Assembly: GCA_903929105.1 (NCBI GenBank)
Contig: CAIYTL010000126.1
Location: 1-5,091 of the forward strand
From: an uncultured Micrococcales bacterium
GTDB lineage: Bacteria > Actinomycetota > Actinomycetes > Actinomycetales > Microbacteriaceae
Direction: 5' to 3'
Length of the DNA: 5,091 nucleotides
Made by a program: the position numbers and the translations under genes. Of this stretch, positions 1-5,091 are shown piece after piece (position 1 is the first letter of the stretch; every line of letters starts with the position of its first letter). Under the pieces are notes generated by a model. It was not told where the DNA came from and ran no database searches. It saw nothing but the letters and a program-made list of their open reading frames with translations.

Positions 1-44
1 ACTCAGCCCGCTACCTAATCGACAACGGGTTCGTCAAACCCTAA
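1..44 (+). CDS. C-terminal end of an unidentified upstream gene (partial)
   Basis: The third forward frame is open from the window edge and reads SARYLIDNGFVKP before a TAA stop at 42-44. The residues look like a normal protein tail and the stop lies 27 bases before the DUF2200 start, as expected for the next gene along in a tightly packed plus-strand cluster. The other two forward frames are less convincing: the first stops at once at 16-18, and the second reads through the region into the next gene with an unnatural proline- and arginine-rich translation. Thirteen residues are too few to assign a family. Confidence 0.4.
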   Translation, partial: SARYLIDNGFVKP

Positions 45-71
45 CTCAAACGCCGAGGCTAGCATTTGATC

Positions 72-413
72 ATGCATAGAATTTTTAACACGCAAGTCTC
101 AGCGGTTTATGTGCACTACCTGGCAAAAGTGACTAAAAAGGGGCGTGACAAAGCTGAGCTCGACGCGACCATTGAGTGGCTCACCGGTTATAAACCCGAA
201 GCACTTGCGGCCAAACTTGAGTCAGGAATCACTTTTGTGGAATTCTTCGAAGCCGCCGATATGAACCCAAAAGTCGAGTCGATAACTGGAATCATATGTG
301 GTGTGCGTATTGAAGAGATTCAAGACCCACTCATGAAAAAAATTCGCTACCTCGACAAACTAGTTGACGAACTTGCAAAGGGAAAACCCCTTGCCAAAGT
401 TTTTAGGGAGTGA
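72..413 (+). CDS. DUF2200 family protein (uncharacterised)
   Basis: This 113-residue soluble protein matches my recollection of the DUF2200 family almost end to end. It begins MHRIF, continues with a VYVHY...KKGR segment (residues 12-25), has a WLTGY motif (36-40), and ends with a conserved block (about 71-104) containing GIICGVRIEEIQDPLMKKIR followed by YLDKLVDELAKGK. There is no signal peptide or membrane helix, and the length is typical of the family. Its biochemical function is unknown. Two starts are possible. ATG at 72 gives the family-typical MHR beginning. TTG at 66 adds two residues and sits 7 bases after a GAGG at 55-58, which is better spaced than the 13 bases to the ATG. I prefer 72 on family grounds. 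The gene is followed by a membrane protein whose start overlaps its TGA stop, so the two are probably co-transcribed. Confidence 0.9.
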   Translation: MHRIFNTQVSAVYVHYLAKVTKKGRDKAELDATIEWLTGYKPEALAAKLESGITFVEFFEAADMNPKVESITGIICGVRIEEIQDPLMKKIRYLDKLVDELAKGKPLAKVFRE

Positions 414-814
414 TCGAAATCGCTAACATGTTGAAAATTAAACGCCTGCGCTCAGTGCTGCTGGCCGGCTCCATCGTTTTTGGCTTGAGTGCGCTTGCGC
501 TGATCGCAACACCCGCGCTGTTCAATCAACTACTGGGCCTAACCACTGATGCGGCGCTCGAGTGGGCCATGCGCATGATCGGAATAACGCTGGTGGCCCT
601 CGCGGGCAACATGTTCTCAGTTTCAACGCGCGGCAGCGAAGCATCCGTCATTTTTTCGGGCCGCGTCATGCTGGTTAGTGCATTCGGCCTAGGCGTTTTG
701 ACACTGCTGCTGCCCGAGGTGCTCACCTGGTTCGCGATTGCCTACGCCGCAGTCGGCTTTGGTTTTTCGGGCGCCTATGCCTGGGCGCTATTTGGTCGGC
801 GTTCTAACAAATAG
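410..814 (+). CDS. Small four-helix integral membrane protein, hypothetical
   Basis: I do not recognise a family. The product is 134 residues from GTG at 410, or 128 from ATG at 428. A short basic N-terminus (LKIKRLR) leads into four hydrophobic segments, at roughly residues 16-37, 50-69, 80-101 and 104-127 counted from the GTG. The tail GRRSNK is basic. The two basic ends suggest that both termini face the cytoplasm. The GTG overlaps the TGA of the DUF2200 gene as GTGA, the four-base overlap common in translationally coupled bacterial pairs. The purine-rich AGGGAG at 405-410 is 17 bases from the ATG, too far for a normal ribosome site, so I chose the GTG with only modest preference. No catalytic or metal-binding motif is visible, and its association with DUF2200 does not reveal a role. 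Confidence 0.8.
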   Translation: MIEIANMLKIKRLRSVLLAGSIVFGLSALALIATPALFNQLLGLTTDAALEWAMRMIGITLVALAGNMFSVSTRGSEASVIFSGRVMLVSAFGLGVLTLLLPEVLTWFAIAYAAVGFGFSGAYAWALFGRRSNK

Positions 815-830
815 CCGCTGCCCTGACTTA

Positions 831-863
831 AACAAAAAAGGACCCAACAAGTTGGATCCTTTT
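831..863 (-). terminator. Intrinsic terminator of the tRNA-Ser transcript
   Basis: On the minus strand the tRNA-Ser 3' end is followed within a few bases by a 12-13 bp hairpin. The arms are 851-863 and 836-848 and the loop is very short (849-850, or four bases if the closing pair opens). It runs straight into TTTTTTGTTT. The middle position (843 and 856) is a U-G wobble in minus-strand RNA but a C-A mismatch in plus-strand RNA, and the plus-strand exit has only TTTT and then C. Both facts point to the minus strand as the working direction. It could also weakly stop transcripts from the membrane-protein gene. Confidence 0.85.
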
Positions 864-866
864 CGG

Positions 867-955
867 TGGAGGAAGCGGTGGGATTTGAACCCACGGTAGC
901 TATTAACTACGACAGTTTTCAAGACTGTTCCGTTCGGCCGCTCCGGCACGCTTCC
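867..955 (-). tRNA. tRNA-Ser, anticodon UGA
   Basis: The minus strand folds as a complete class II tRNA. The acceptor stem is GGAAGCG (955-949) with CGCTTCC (877-871), and the D arm is CCG/CGG. The anticodon stem is ACAGT/ACTGT with loop CTTGAAA, giving anticodon TGA, which reads UCA. A long variable arm closes with GTAGT/GCTAC, as expected for serine. The T arm is GTGGG/CCCAC with loop TTCAAAT. The 3' CCA is encoded in the genome (869-867). The discriminator base at 870 reads U, where I would expect G for a bacterial serine tRNA. The gene has its own promoter-like sequence just upstream and a strong terminator just downstream. Confidence 0.97.
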
Positions 956-963
956 GTGCTTAC

Positions 964-990
964 ATTCTAACGGAATGGGAGCTGATTCAA
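964..990 (-). promoter_or_regulatory. Candidate promoter of tRNA-Ser
   Basis: Reading the minus strand there is TTGAAT (990-985), a 15-base spacer and TAGAAT (969-964), resembling sigma-70-type -35 and -10 boxes. Sliding the -35 by one base gives TTTGAA with a 16-base spacer. The -10 ends eight bases before the mature tRNA 5' end, so transcription would start only a base or two upstream of the tRNA. The tRNA-Arg terminator lies just upstream, so tRNA-Ser needs a promoter of its own in this gap. Confidence 0.6.
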
Positions 991-1023
991 AAAACTAAAG
1001 TTTCGGGCACGAGTGCCAGGACC

Positions 1024-1068
1024 ACTTAAAAATAAAAAACCCGGCTCTCGTGAGAAGAAACCGGGTTT
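1024..1068 (-). terminator. Intrinsic terminator of the tRNA-Arg transcript
   Basis: On the minus strand, three bases after the tRNA-Arg 3' end, AAACCCGG (1068-1061) pairs perfectly with CCGGGTTT (1044-1037). The 16-base loop may itself fold through TCTC and GAG. A long T-rich tract, TTTATTTTT, follows directly. Read on the plus strand the hairpin is followed by CGTGCGC with no T-run, so this is a one-directional terminator that isolates tRNA-Arg, and any read-through from the GH31 gene, from tRNA-Ser. Confidence 0.93.
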
Positions 1069-1070
1069 CG

Positions 1071-1143
1071 TGCGCTTGGAGGGACTCGAACCCCCAACCT
1101 TCTGATCCGTAGTCAGATGCTCTATCCGTTGAGCTACAAACGC
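1071..1143 (-). tRNA. tRNA-Arg, anticodon ACG
   Basis: The minus strand gives a standard 73-base tRNA. The acceptor stem is GCGTTTG (1143-1137) with CAAGCGC (1078-1072), including one G-U pair. The D arm is GCTC/GAGC. The anticodon stem is TCTGA/TCAGA with loop CTACGGA, giving anticodon ACG. The T arm is GGGGG/CCCTC with loop TTCGAGT, and the discriminator is A. In bacteria A34 of this tRNA is normally deaminated to inosine by TadA, so that it reads CGU, CGC and CGA. The bases after the discriminator are CGA rather than CCA, so the CCA end must be added by a nucleotidyltransferase. Confidence 0.97.
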
Positions 1144-1148
1144 ATTCG

Positions 1149-1175
1149 GTTGATCTGCCTCGTGAGCTAATCAAC
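1149..1175 (-). other. Small inverted repeat in the tRNA-Arg 5' leader
   Basis: On the minus strand GTTGAT (1175-1170) and ATCAAC (1154-1149) can form a 6-bp stem with a 15-base loop between the GH31 stop and the tRNA 5' end. The same right arm could instead pair over seven bases with GGTTGAT at 1200-1194, inside the GH31 coding end. No T-run follows, so it is not an intrinsic terminator. It could be a leader structure near the RNase P cleavage site, or chance. Confidence 0.3.
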
Positions 1176-1181
1176 TTCATA

Positions 1182-1210
1182 AGTTTAGCGACAATCAACC
1201 TGAACTTCAA
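1182..1210 (-). promoter_or_regulatory. Candidate promoter of tRNA-Arg inside the GH31 3' end
   Basis: On the minus strand TTGAAG (1210-1205) is followed, after exactly 17 bases, by TAAACT (1187-1182). Each box matches four of six positions of the sigma-70 consensus. The first three bases of the -10 box are the GH31 TAA stop codon. Transcription would start near 1175 and give a leader of roughly 30 bases before the tRNA. Co-transcription from the GH31 promoter is the alternative, and both may occur. Confidence 0.45.
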
Positions 1211-3620
1211 CCTCGAAGCTCTGGCCGCTGTTTTCGATTTCAATGACGCCAGGGGCGGCATCCGTCGCCAAACCGTGCAAAACAATTCGCAGAGTGTTGC
1301 GATTGAAGGCGGCAAAACCTAAACCGCTGGCCGCGCCACTAATGGTTAGAGTCTCGCCAGAGCGAGTCAGAGTTAGTTCAGTGCGAACGAAAGCTTCGGC
1401 GTTGGCATCAAAGGTCAATCCGTCGTCTTCTTGCAAAAACGAGCTGAAGGTGCCGTCGCTGCTAGGAATATAGACGTGAAGTTCAAGCACAGCAGGGTAA
1501 TGCTCGCGAGCTGACTTAGGTGCCTCGGCCCACATCGGCACGATCGCGCCGGCACGCACAAACACAGGAATGGTTTCGCTGCTCAGCTCAACCTGAATGG
1601 TTTCACCCTCGACAGAGTTGCCGCCACCAGCAACAATTCGTTCGTCGCTGAATAGGTCGAACCATTCGCCTGCCGGCAGGTAAACCTCGCGCGCTTCAAG
1701 ACCCGCCTCTAGCACGGGGGCTACGAGCAGGTCTCGACCAAACAGATACTGAGTGTCGAGGTCGCGCACGTTTGGGTCTTCTTGGTAGTCGAAGATTAGT
1801 GGGCGTTGAATCGGTTCGCCCGTGAGATTGTTTTTGACGAAAGCGCTATAGATATATGGCATCAAGCGGTATCGCAACTTGAGGGCTTCGCGGGCGATGT
1901 CGAGCACTTCTTCGCCGAAAGACCACACGTATTGATCGATGGTGTTGATCACGCTGTGGTTGCGCGCAAAGGGGGTTAGCGCGCCGTATTGAATCCAGCG
2001 GGCAAAAAGCTCGGGCGTGGTGTCTTCAGCGAAACCGCCAATGTCGGCGCCCACGAAAGACTGGCCCGAAAGACCTAGGCCAGCGCCCATGGGAATGCTC
2101 ACCCAAAGGTGATCCCAGCGCGAGAAGTTGTCGCCCATCCAGTTGGCTGCATAGCGTTGAATGCCAGCTGAGCCGGCGCGCGAAAGCACAAAGGTGCGAA
2201 GTTCGGGCATAACTTCTTTGAGCCCGTCAACGGTGCCCATTGCCATTAGCAGTGCATATTGGTTGTGAAACTTTTCGTGCTCAAACTTGCCGTCGGTGAA
2301 ACGCATGGCGCCCGACTTGATGTTGCCTGTGGCCGGTTCGTTCATGTCGTTCCAAATGCCAGCTAGACCACTGCGCACGTGTTCAGCATTGAGCGCACCC
2401 CACCAAGCTCGAGTTTCTGGTTTGGTGAAGTCGGGGAACAACGTTTCGCCCGGCCACACCTGACCGATGTAATTGCCGCCGCTTGCGGTGCGCGCAAACA
2501 CATCTTTTGCTACGCCGTCGTCATGAACTGCATAGCCCGGGTCGTGTTTCACACCTGGGTCAATAATGGTGATCACGCCGAGTTTGTCGGCCGCCAGCTC
2601 AGCGAGCATCTGACCAGGGTTAGGGAACAGCTCGTCATTCCATGTAAACACGCGATAGCCGTTCATGTAATCGATATCGAGCCACAGGGTGTCGAGCGGC
2701 ACGTCGAGTTCGCGGTGCTTAGCGCCTAGCTCAAGAACCTCGGCTTGCGTGTATTTGTGCCAGCGGCACTGGTGATAACCCAAGGCCCACATCGGTGGCA
2801 GCTCGGCGCGACCGGTTAGCTCGGTGTATTTAGACAGGATGCCCGCAATCGATGGCCCACCAAAAATGTATTCGGTGTATTGCCCACCATCGAAATGAAT
2901 TTGATATTCGCTGTGGCCAGTGAAGTCGTAGTAACCGCGATAGGGGTTATCAACAAACGAACCCATCACTGCCGAAGTCGCATCGGCCTGTGCATAAAAG
3001 AAAGGAATCGAAATATAGAACGGGTCAAACTCACTGCTTGTGTTGTCGCTGCGAGGGTCAGTCTTGGCGAGGCCCTGAGTGAACTCACCCGATGCATCTG
3101 GGCTCAGCACGTCGGTGTTCCACAAAGTAAAGTTTCGGCCGCGTCGGTTTTGGCGACCAGCCTTTTCGCCTAGGCCATAAACCGCATCATTCGCGCCGAT
3201 TTTGCGATACACGGCAAAAGCATCGTTGAGTGTTTCGAAGGCGCGGGGTTGACCATGGCTGTCTCGAGCGGTTTCGACAACAGCTGTGCCGTCGGTGCGC
3301 CAGACATCGACAAAAAATGGATTCAGCCCAACCACAACGCGCAAGTCTGCTGTGGTTATGGTTGCGCGGGCATCGTCGAGCTCAAAATCAAAAGCTACTG
3401 GCTGGGCTGGCAGCGCATAGTTGGCAGCCACCTCAGGTGCGAGTGCATGACTCGGTGCCTCGTCAAAAGCGCCGCCGCGGCTGATTTTGACACGAATCAG
3501 GTCACTCGCCAACAGGTCAATGCGCAACGCCTCGCTGTGAAGGGCAGCCTCAAGACCGCGGTCGGTCTTGGTGACCGAATCAACGCGCGTGAACTTGAGG
3601 TACTTTTCGGTGTTGATCAT
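1185..3620 (-). CDS. Glycoside hydrolase family 31 alpha-glucosidase
   Basis: This 811-residue enzyme should release alpha-linked glucose from the non-reducing end of oligosaccharides by the retaining double-displacement mechanism of GH31. The N-terminal beta-sandwich covers roughly residues 1-255. The barrel starts near PPMWALGYHQCRWHKY (275-290). WLDIDYM (313-319) carries aspartates expected to hold the substrate. GIWNDMNEP (421-429) is the GH31 signature, with D425 the predicted nucleophile. WMGDN (494-498) gives D497 as acid/base, and FARNH (551-555) is also conserved. Beta-rich C-terminal domains follow from about 640, the last (about 705-811) resembling DUF5110. WNDMNE favours alpha-glucosidase over alpha-xylosidase. 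There is no signal peptide, so it should be cytoplasmic and act on imported sugars. The ATG at 3620 has GAAAGG a few bases upstream. The gene is full length with no frameshift. The exact substrate (maltose, isomaltose, nigerose or other) cannot be read from the sequence, and no transporter or regulator adjoins it. Confidence 0.96.
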   Translation of the reverse strand: MINTEKYLKFTRVDSVTKTDRGLEAALHSEALRIDLLASDLIRVKISRGGAFDEAPSHALAPEVAANYALPAQPVAFDFELDDARATITTADLRVVVGLNPFFVDVWRTDGTAVVETARDSHGQPRAFETLNDAFAVYRKIGANDAVYGLGEKAGRQNRRGRNFTLWNTDVLSPDASGEFTQGLAKTDPRSDNTSSEFDPFYISIPFFYAQADATSAVMGSFVDNPYRGYYDFTGHSEYQIHFDGGQYTEYIFGGPSIAGILSKYTELTGRAELPPMWALGYHQCRWHKYTQAEVLELGAKHRELDVPLDTLWLDIDYMNGYRVFTWNDELFPNPGQMLAELAADKLGVITIIDPGVKHDPGYAVHDDGVAKDVFARTASGGNYIGQVWPGETLFPDFTKPETRAWWGALNAEHVRSGLAGIWNDMNEPATGNIKSGAMRFTDGKFEHEKFHNQYALLMAMGTVDGLKEVMPELRTFVLSRAGSAGIQRYAANWMGDNFSRWDHLWVSIPMGAGLGLSGQSFVGADIGGFAEDTTPELFARWIQYGALTPFARNHSVINTIDQYVWSFGEEVLDIAREALKLRYRLMPYIYSAFVKNNLTGEPIQRPLIFDYQEDPNVRDLDTQYLFGRDLLVAPVLEAGLEAREVYLPAGEWFDLFSDERIVAGGGNSVEGETIQVELSSETIPVFVRAGAIVPMWAEAPKSAREHYPAVLELHVYIPSSDGTFSSFLQEDDGLTFDANAEAFVRTELTLTRSGETLTISGAASGLGFAAFNRNTLRIVLHGLATDAAPGVIEIENSGQSFEVEVQVDCR

Positions 3621-3708
3621 TGCGGCCTTTCAGGTGCTGGTTAGCGGGGCTGTTTTAGTTTAGCGAAGGCTTATATTTATAAGGCGGTCTGTCAAGGCAA
3701 GGAGCCAA
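3621..3708. promoter_or_regulatory. Divergent promoter region between the GH31 and HPP genes
   Basis: These 88 bases must hold the signals for both divergent genes. On the minus strand a perfect TTGACA (3695-3690) lies 14 bases from TATAAG (3675-3670), which is a short spacer. On the plus strand TATAAG at 3678-3683 is a possible -10, but the best -35 candidate (TTTAGT, 3654-3659) is poor. Both -10 candidates are arms of one palindrome. TTAGCG also occurs twice (3641-3646 and 3660-3665), 19 bases apart on the GH31 leader side. AAGGAG at 3699-3704 is the ribosome site of the HPP gene. No LacI-type CG-centred operator is evident. Confidence 0.5.
3668..3685. repeat. AT-rich palindrome, possible operator
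   Basis: CTTATA (3670-3675) and TATAAG (3678-3683) are perfect inverted copies around TT. An outer G/C pair at 3668 and 3685 extends the symmetry past one G-G mismatch. The palindrome lies in the middle of the divergent gap, and its arms coincide with the possible -10 boxes in both directions. It could be a regulator-binding site or simply two back-to-back -10 elements. Confidence 0.45.
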
Positions 3709-4188
3709 ATGAGACGGTTCATACAGTTCAAACAGCCAAAAGCCTCTCGAAGAGAACTCGTGGTTTCACTACTTGGCGGAGTGCTGACAATCGGTGCGCT
3801 TATTTTGATCACCGATTTGTCAAACCTTGCTTTGTTATGGGCGCCATTTGGAGGCACCTGCGTCTTGCTGTTCTCGGCTCACTCCTCACCGTTTTCGCAG
3901 CCCATGAACGTATTAGGCGGGCATTTACTTTCGGCAATCGTGAGCTATTTATTGCTCAGTTTCTTGCCTCACCAGACTTGGGCGCTAGCTATAACGGTTG
4001 GAGTCGCGATTGCCGCAATGCGCCTAGCGCGAGTCACGCACCCACCGGCTGGCGCGAATCCGATTGTGATATTTTTGACCAAAGATGCCTGGTTTCTGGT
4101 TTTGCCGACTCTTGCGCTTGGCGCTGTGGCAATTGTTTTGGTGGCTTTCTTGGTTCACAAACTCACTCACACGAAATACCCCATTTAG
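3709..4188 (+). CDS. HPP family integral membrane protein
   Basis: The 159-residue product belongs to the HPP family, named for its HPP motif, here within HPPAGANPI at residues 111-119. Other family-typical stretches are LWAPFGGTCVLLFSA (43-57) and SPFSQPMNVLGGHLLSAIV (60-78). Five hydrophobic segments are visible, at about 17-36, 40-57, 67-86, 90-107 and 127-149, after a basic N-terminus. There is no C-terminal CBS domain as in some longer members. Plant and cyanobacterial HPP proteins have been linked to nitrite transport, but most bacterial members are uncharacterised, so I assign no substrate. The ATG at 3709 has a strong AAGGAG at 3699-3704. It is the first gene of a likely two-gene operon with the dehydrogenase that follows nine bases after its stop, and it diverges from the GH31 gene. 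Confidence 0.92.
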   Translation: MRRFIQFKQPKASRRELVVSLLGGVLTIGALILITDLSNLALLWAPFGGTCVLLFSAHSSPFSQPMNVLGGHLLSAIVSYLLLSFLPHQTWALAITVGVAIAAMRLARVTHPPAGANPIVIFLTKDAWFLVLPTLALGAVAIVLVAFLVHKLTHTKYPI

Positions 4189-4197
4189 GCTTAGGTT

Positions 4198-4974
4198 ATG
4201 AATTCTCGTCGTGTCGTAATCACTGGTGCCAGCTCTGGCATCGGCCAAGCCACCGCCCGCTTGTTTGCTCAACACGGATGGCAGGTTGTTGGCGTCGCAC
4301 GCCGCGCCGACCGACTCGAGGCGTTGGCTGCCGAAACCGGCATTGACACTTTCGTTGCCGATATCACCGTGCAATCTCAAGTCGATGCATTGCGAGACTA
4401 TTTGGCGTCGAGTGGGCCGGTTCACGCGCTGGTAAATAATGCCGGTGGTGCTTTTGGTGCTGCATCGGTTGAAGATAGCGACCCTGCTGACTGGATCAAA
4501 ATGTTTGACGTCAACGTGATTGGGTTGCAGAGGGTTACTGCCGCTCTGTTGCCGCTGCTTCGTGAGGCTGCTCGTGCCGATGGCCACGCCGACATCATGA
4601 CAGTGACTTCGACGGCAGGCTTTGTCTCTTATGAAGGTGGCGGTGGTTACAACGCTGCTAAGTTTGCCGCCCACGGCGTTGTTGGCACATTGCGCCTCGA
4701 ACTTGCTGGCGAACCGATTCGGGTTCTAGAAATCGCACCTGGCATGGTCAAAACAGACGAGTTTGCGCTCAACCGCTTTGGTGGCGACGCCAGCAAAGTC
4801 GAAGCTGTTTATGCTGGGGTCGAGCAGCCGCTCGTGGCTGAAGACATTGCCGAAGCTATCGTTCACGCGCTTGAGTTGCCCGGCCACATCAACCTCGACA
4901 TGATCACGATTCGCCCGGTGGCGCAAGCAGCCCAGCACAAGTTGGTGCGCGGGCCGCTCAAGCCGCGCGATTAA
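4198..4974 (+). CDS. Short-chain dehydrogenase/reductase, YdfG-like classical SDR
   Basis: This 258-residue oxidoreductase has the full classical SDR set. The nucleotide-binding TGASSGIG is at residues 9-16. VARR at 33-36 has arginines that usually indicate NADP(H) preference. D55 lies in the ADI turn and NNAG is at 80-83. The catalytic residues are N106, S138, Y151 and K155, with the usual 13-residue Ser-Tyr spacing. PGMVKT (181-186) follows the active site. The tail, with RPVAQAAQHK (239-248), resembles the YdfG / serine 3-dehydrogenase type, which reduces or oxidises small hydroxy acids, but the substrate cannot be deduced. It is soluble and full length. The ATG lies nine bases after the HPP stop. 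The only upstream Shine-Dalgarno-like bases are a weak TAGG overlapping that stop at 4186-4189, so translation is probably coupled. Its TAA overlaps the stop of a convergent minus-strand gene. Confidence 0.96.
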   Translation: MNSRRVVITGASSGIGQATARLFAQHGWQVVGVARRADRLEALAAETGIDTFVADITVQSQVDALRDYLASSGPVHALVNNAGGAFGAASVEDSDPADWIKMFDVNVIGLQRVTAALLPLLREAARADGHADIMTVTSTAGFVSYEGGGGYNAAKFAAHGVVGTLRLELAGEPIRVLEIAPGMVKTDEFALNRFGGDASKVEAVYAGVEQPLVAEDIAEAIVHALELPGHINLDMITIRPVAQAAQHKLVRGPLKPRD

Positions 4975-5091
4975 GCTCCCTGATTTGTGTCAATAACAAT
5001 CAATCCATCAGCTGTCGGGTTGTTGACCTGCATCAACATGCCGAGGCCAATTCCTCCCACAACTGACAGGTCTGGAACCGGTTGAATTCCA
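4971..5091 (-). CDS. C-terminal end of an unidentified gene (partial)
   Basis: The minus strand is open from the right edge to a TAA at 4973-4971, giving the last 39 residues of a protein. They read as natural sequence: VVGGIGLGMLMQV, then NNPTADGLIVIDTNQGA at the end. The hydrophobic, glycine-rich first half could be a buried beta-strand and helix or the end of a membrane segment. I do not recognise the family. The other minus-strand frames examined are stopped or implausible. The stop overlaps that of the SDR gene by four bases (TTAA), so the two genes converge without any space for a separate terminator. Confidence 0.7.
   Translation of the reverse strand, partial: GIQPVPDLSVVGGIGLGMLMQVNNPTADGLIVIDTNQGA

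Noticed and set aside
526..726. A 66-residue minus-strand open frame within the membrane-protein gene
   Set aside because: It is the antisense shadow of a hydrophobic coding region and has a Ser/Pro/Arg-rich composition without features.
995..1315. A 106-residue minus-strand open frame crossing tRNA-Arg
   Set aside because: It translates through a complete tRNA gene and its terminator and overlaps the GH31 C-terminus out of frame.
2379..3644. Several plus-strand open frames of 84-131 residues antisense to GH31
   Set aside because: They are fully contained in, or overlap, an intact conserved enzyme gene and show no protein-like motifs or ribosome sites of note.
3637..3670. LacI-type operator for the GH31 gene around the two TTAGCG repeats
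   Set aside because: The repeats are direct, not inverted, and lack the CG-centred symmetry of LacI-family operators; reported only as repeats within the divergent region.
3837..4346. A 169-residue plus-strand open frame overlapping HPP and SDR
   Set aside because: It is a shifted reading of both genes, rich in Cys, Trp, Arg and His, with no domain; the HPP and SDR frames are clearly the real ones.
4024..4674. A 216-residue minus-strand open frame antisense to the HPP and SDR genes
   Set aside because: It runs across two well-supported plus-strand genes, its translation is rich in Ser, Arg, Asn and Gln with no recognisable motif, and it is explained by codon bias of the opposite strand.
1..5091. 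Mobile element, CRISPR array, toxin-antitoxin or defence system, and att sites at the tRNA genes
   Set aside because: No integrase, transposase or repeat-spacer pattern is present. The DUF2200/membrane pair lacks toxin-antitoxin features. I saw no partial duplication of either tRNA 3' end in the window that would mark an integration site.

Overview
The window reads as ordinary chromosomal sequence from an actinobacterium of moderate GC (a little over half G+C by eye). The protein style and gene types fit a small-genome Microbacteriaceae, such as the freshwater Luna-type lineages. That placement is an inference from how the proteins look, not from a database comparison. Gene packing is tight, with overlapping or nearly touching genes, and there is no sign of phage, transposon, integron or CRISPR sequence.

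Layout, left to right. Positions 1-44 hold the last codons of a plus-strand gene that enters from the left. Then come a DUF2200-family protein (72-413) and a small four-helix membrane protein whose likely GTG start overlaps the preceding stop by four bases (410-814). Both are on the plus strand and probably share a transcript. From 815 to 1184 there is no protein gene, but there are two minus-strand tRNA genes: tRNA-Ser(UGA) at 867-955 and tRNA-Arg(ACG) at 1071-1143. Each has its own convincing intrinsic terminator and a plausible promoter. The tRNA-Arg promoter candidate overlaps the end of the neighbouring gene.

A large minus-strand gene (1185-3620) encodes an intact cytoplasmic GH31 alpha-glucosidase of 811 residues. 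An 88-bp divergent intergenic region (3621-3708), centred on an AT-rich palindrome, separates it from a plus-strand pair: an HPP-family membrane protein (3709-4188) and, nine bases later, a classical NADP-type short-chain dehydrogenase (4198-4974). The last stop codon is shared as the palindrome TTAA with a convergent minus-strand gene that enters from the right edge (4971-5091, C-terminus only, not recognised).

How the genes relate. The GH31 enzyme would release glucose from alpha-glucosides brought into the cell, but no sugar transporter or regulator lies in the window to name the substrate. The HPP/SDR pair looks co-transcribed, with no obvious biochemical link. I did not find a new multi-gene system here. 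The points worth a second look are small: start-codon ambiguities, strand-specific terminator structure, the tRNA 3' ends, the divergent palindrome and the overlapping convergent stops.
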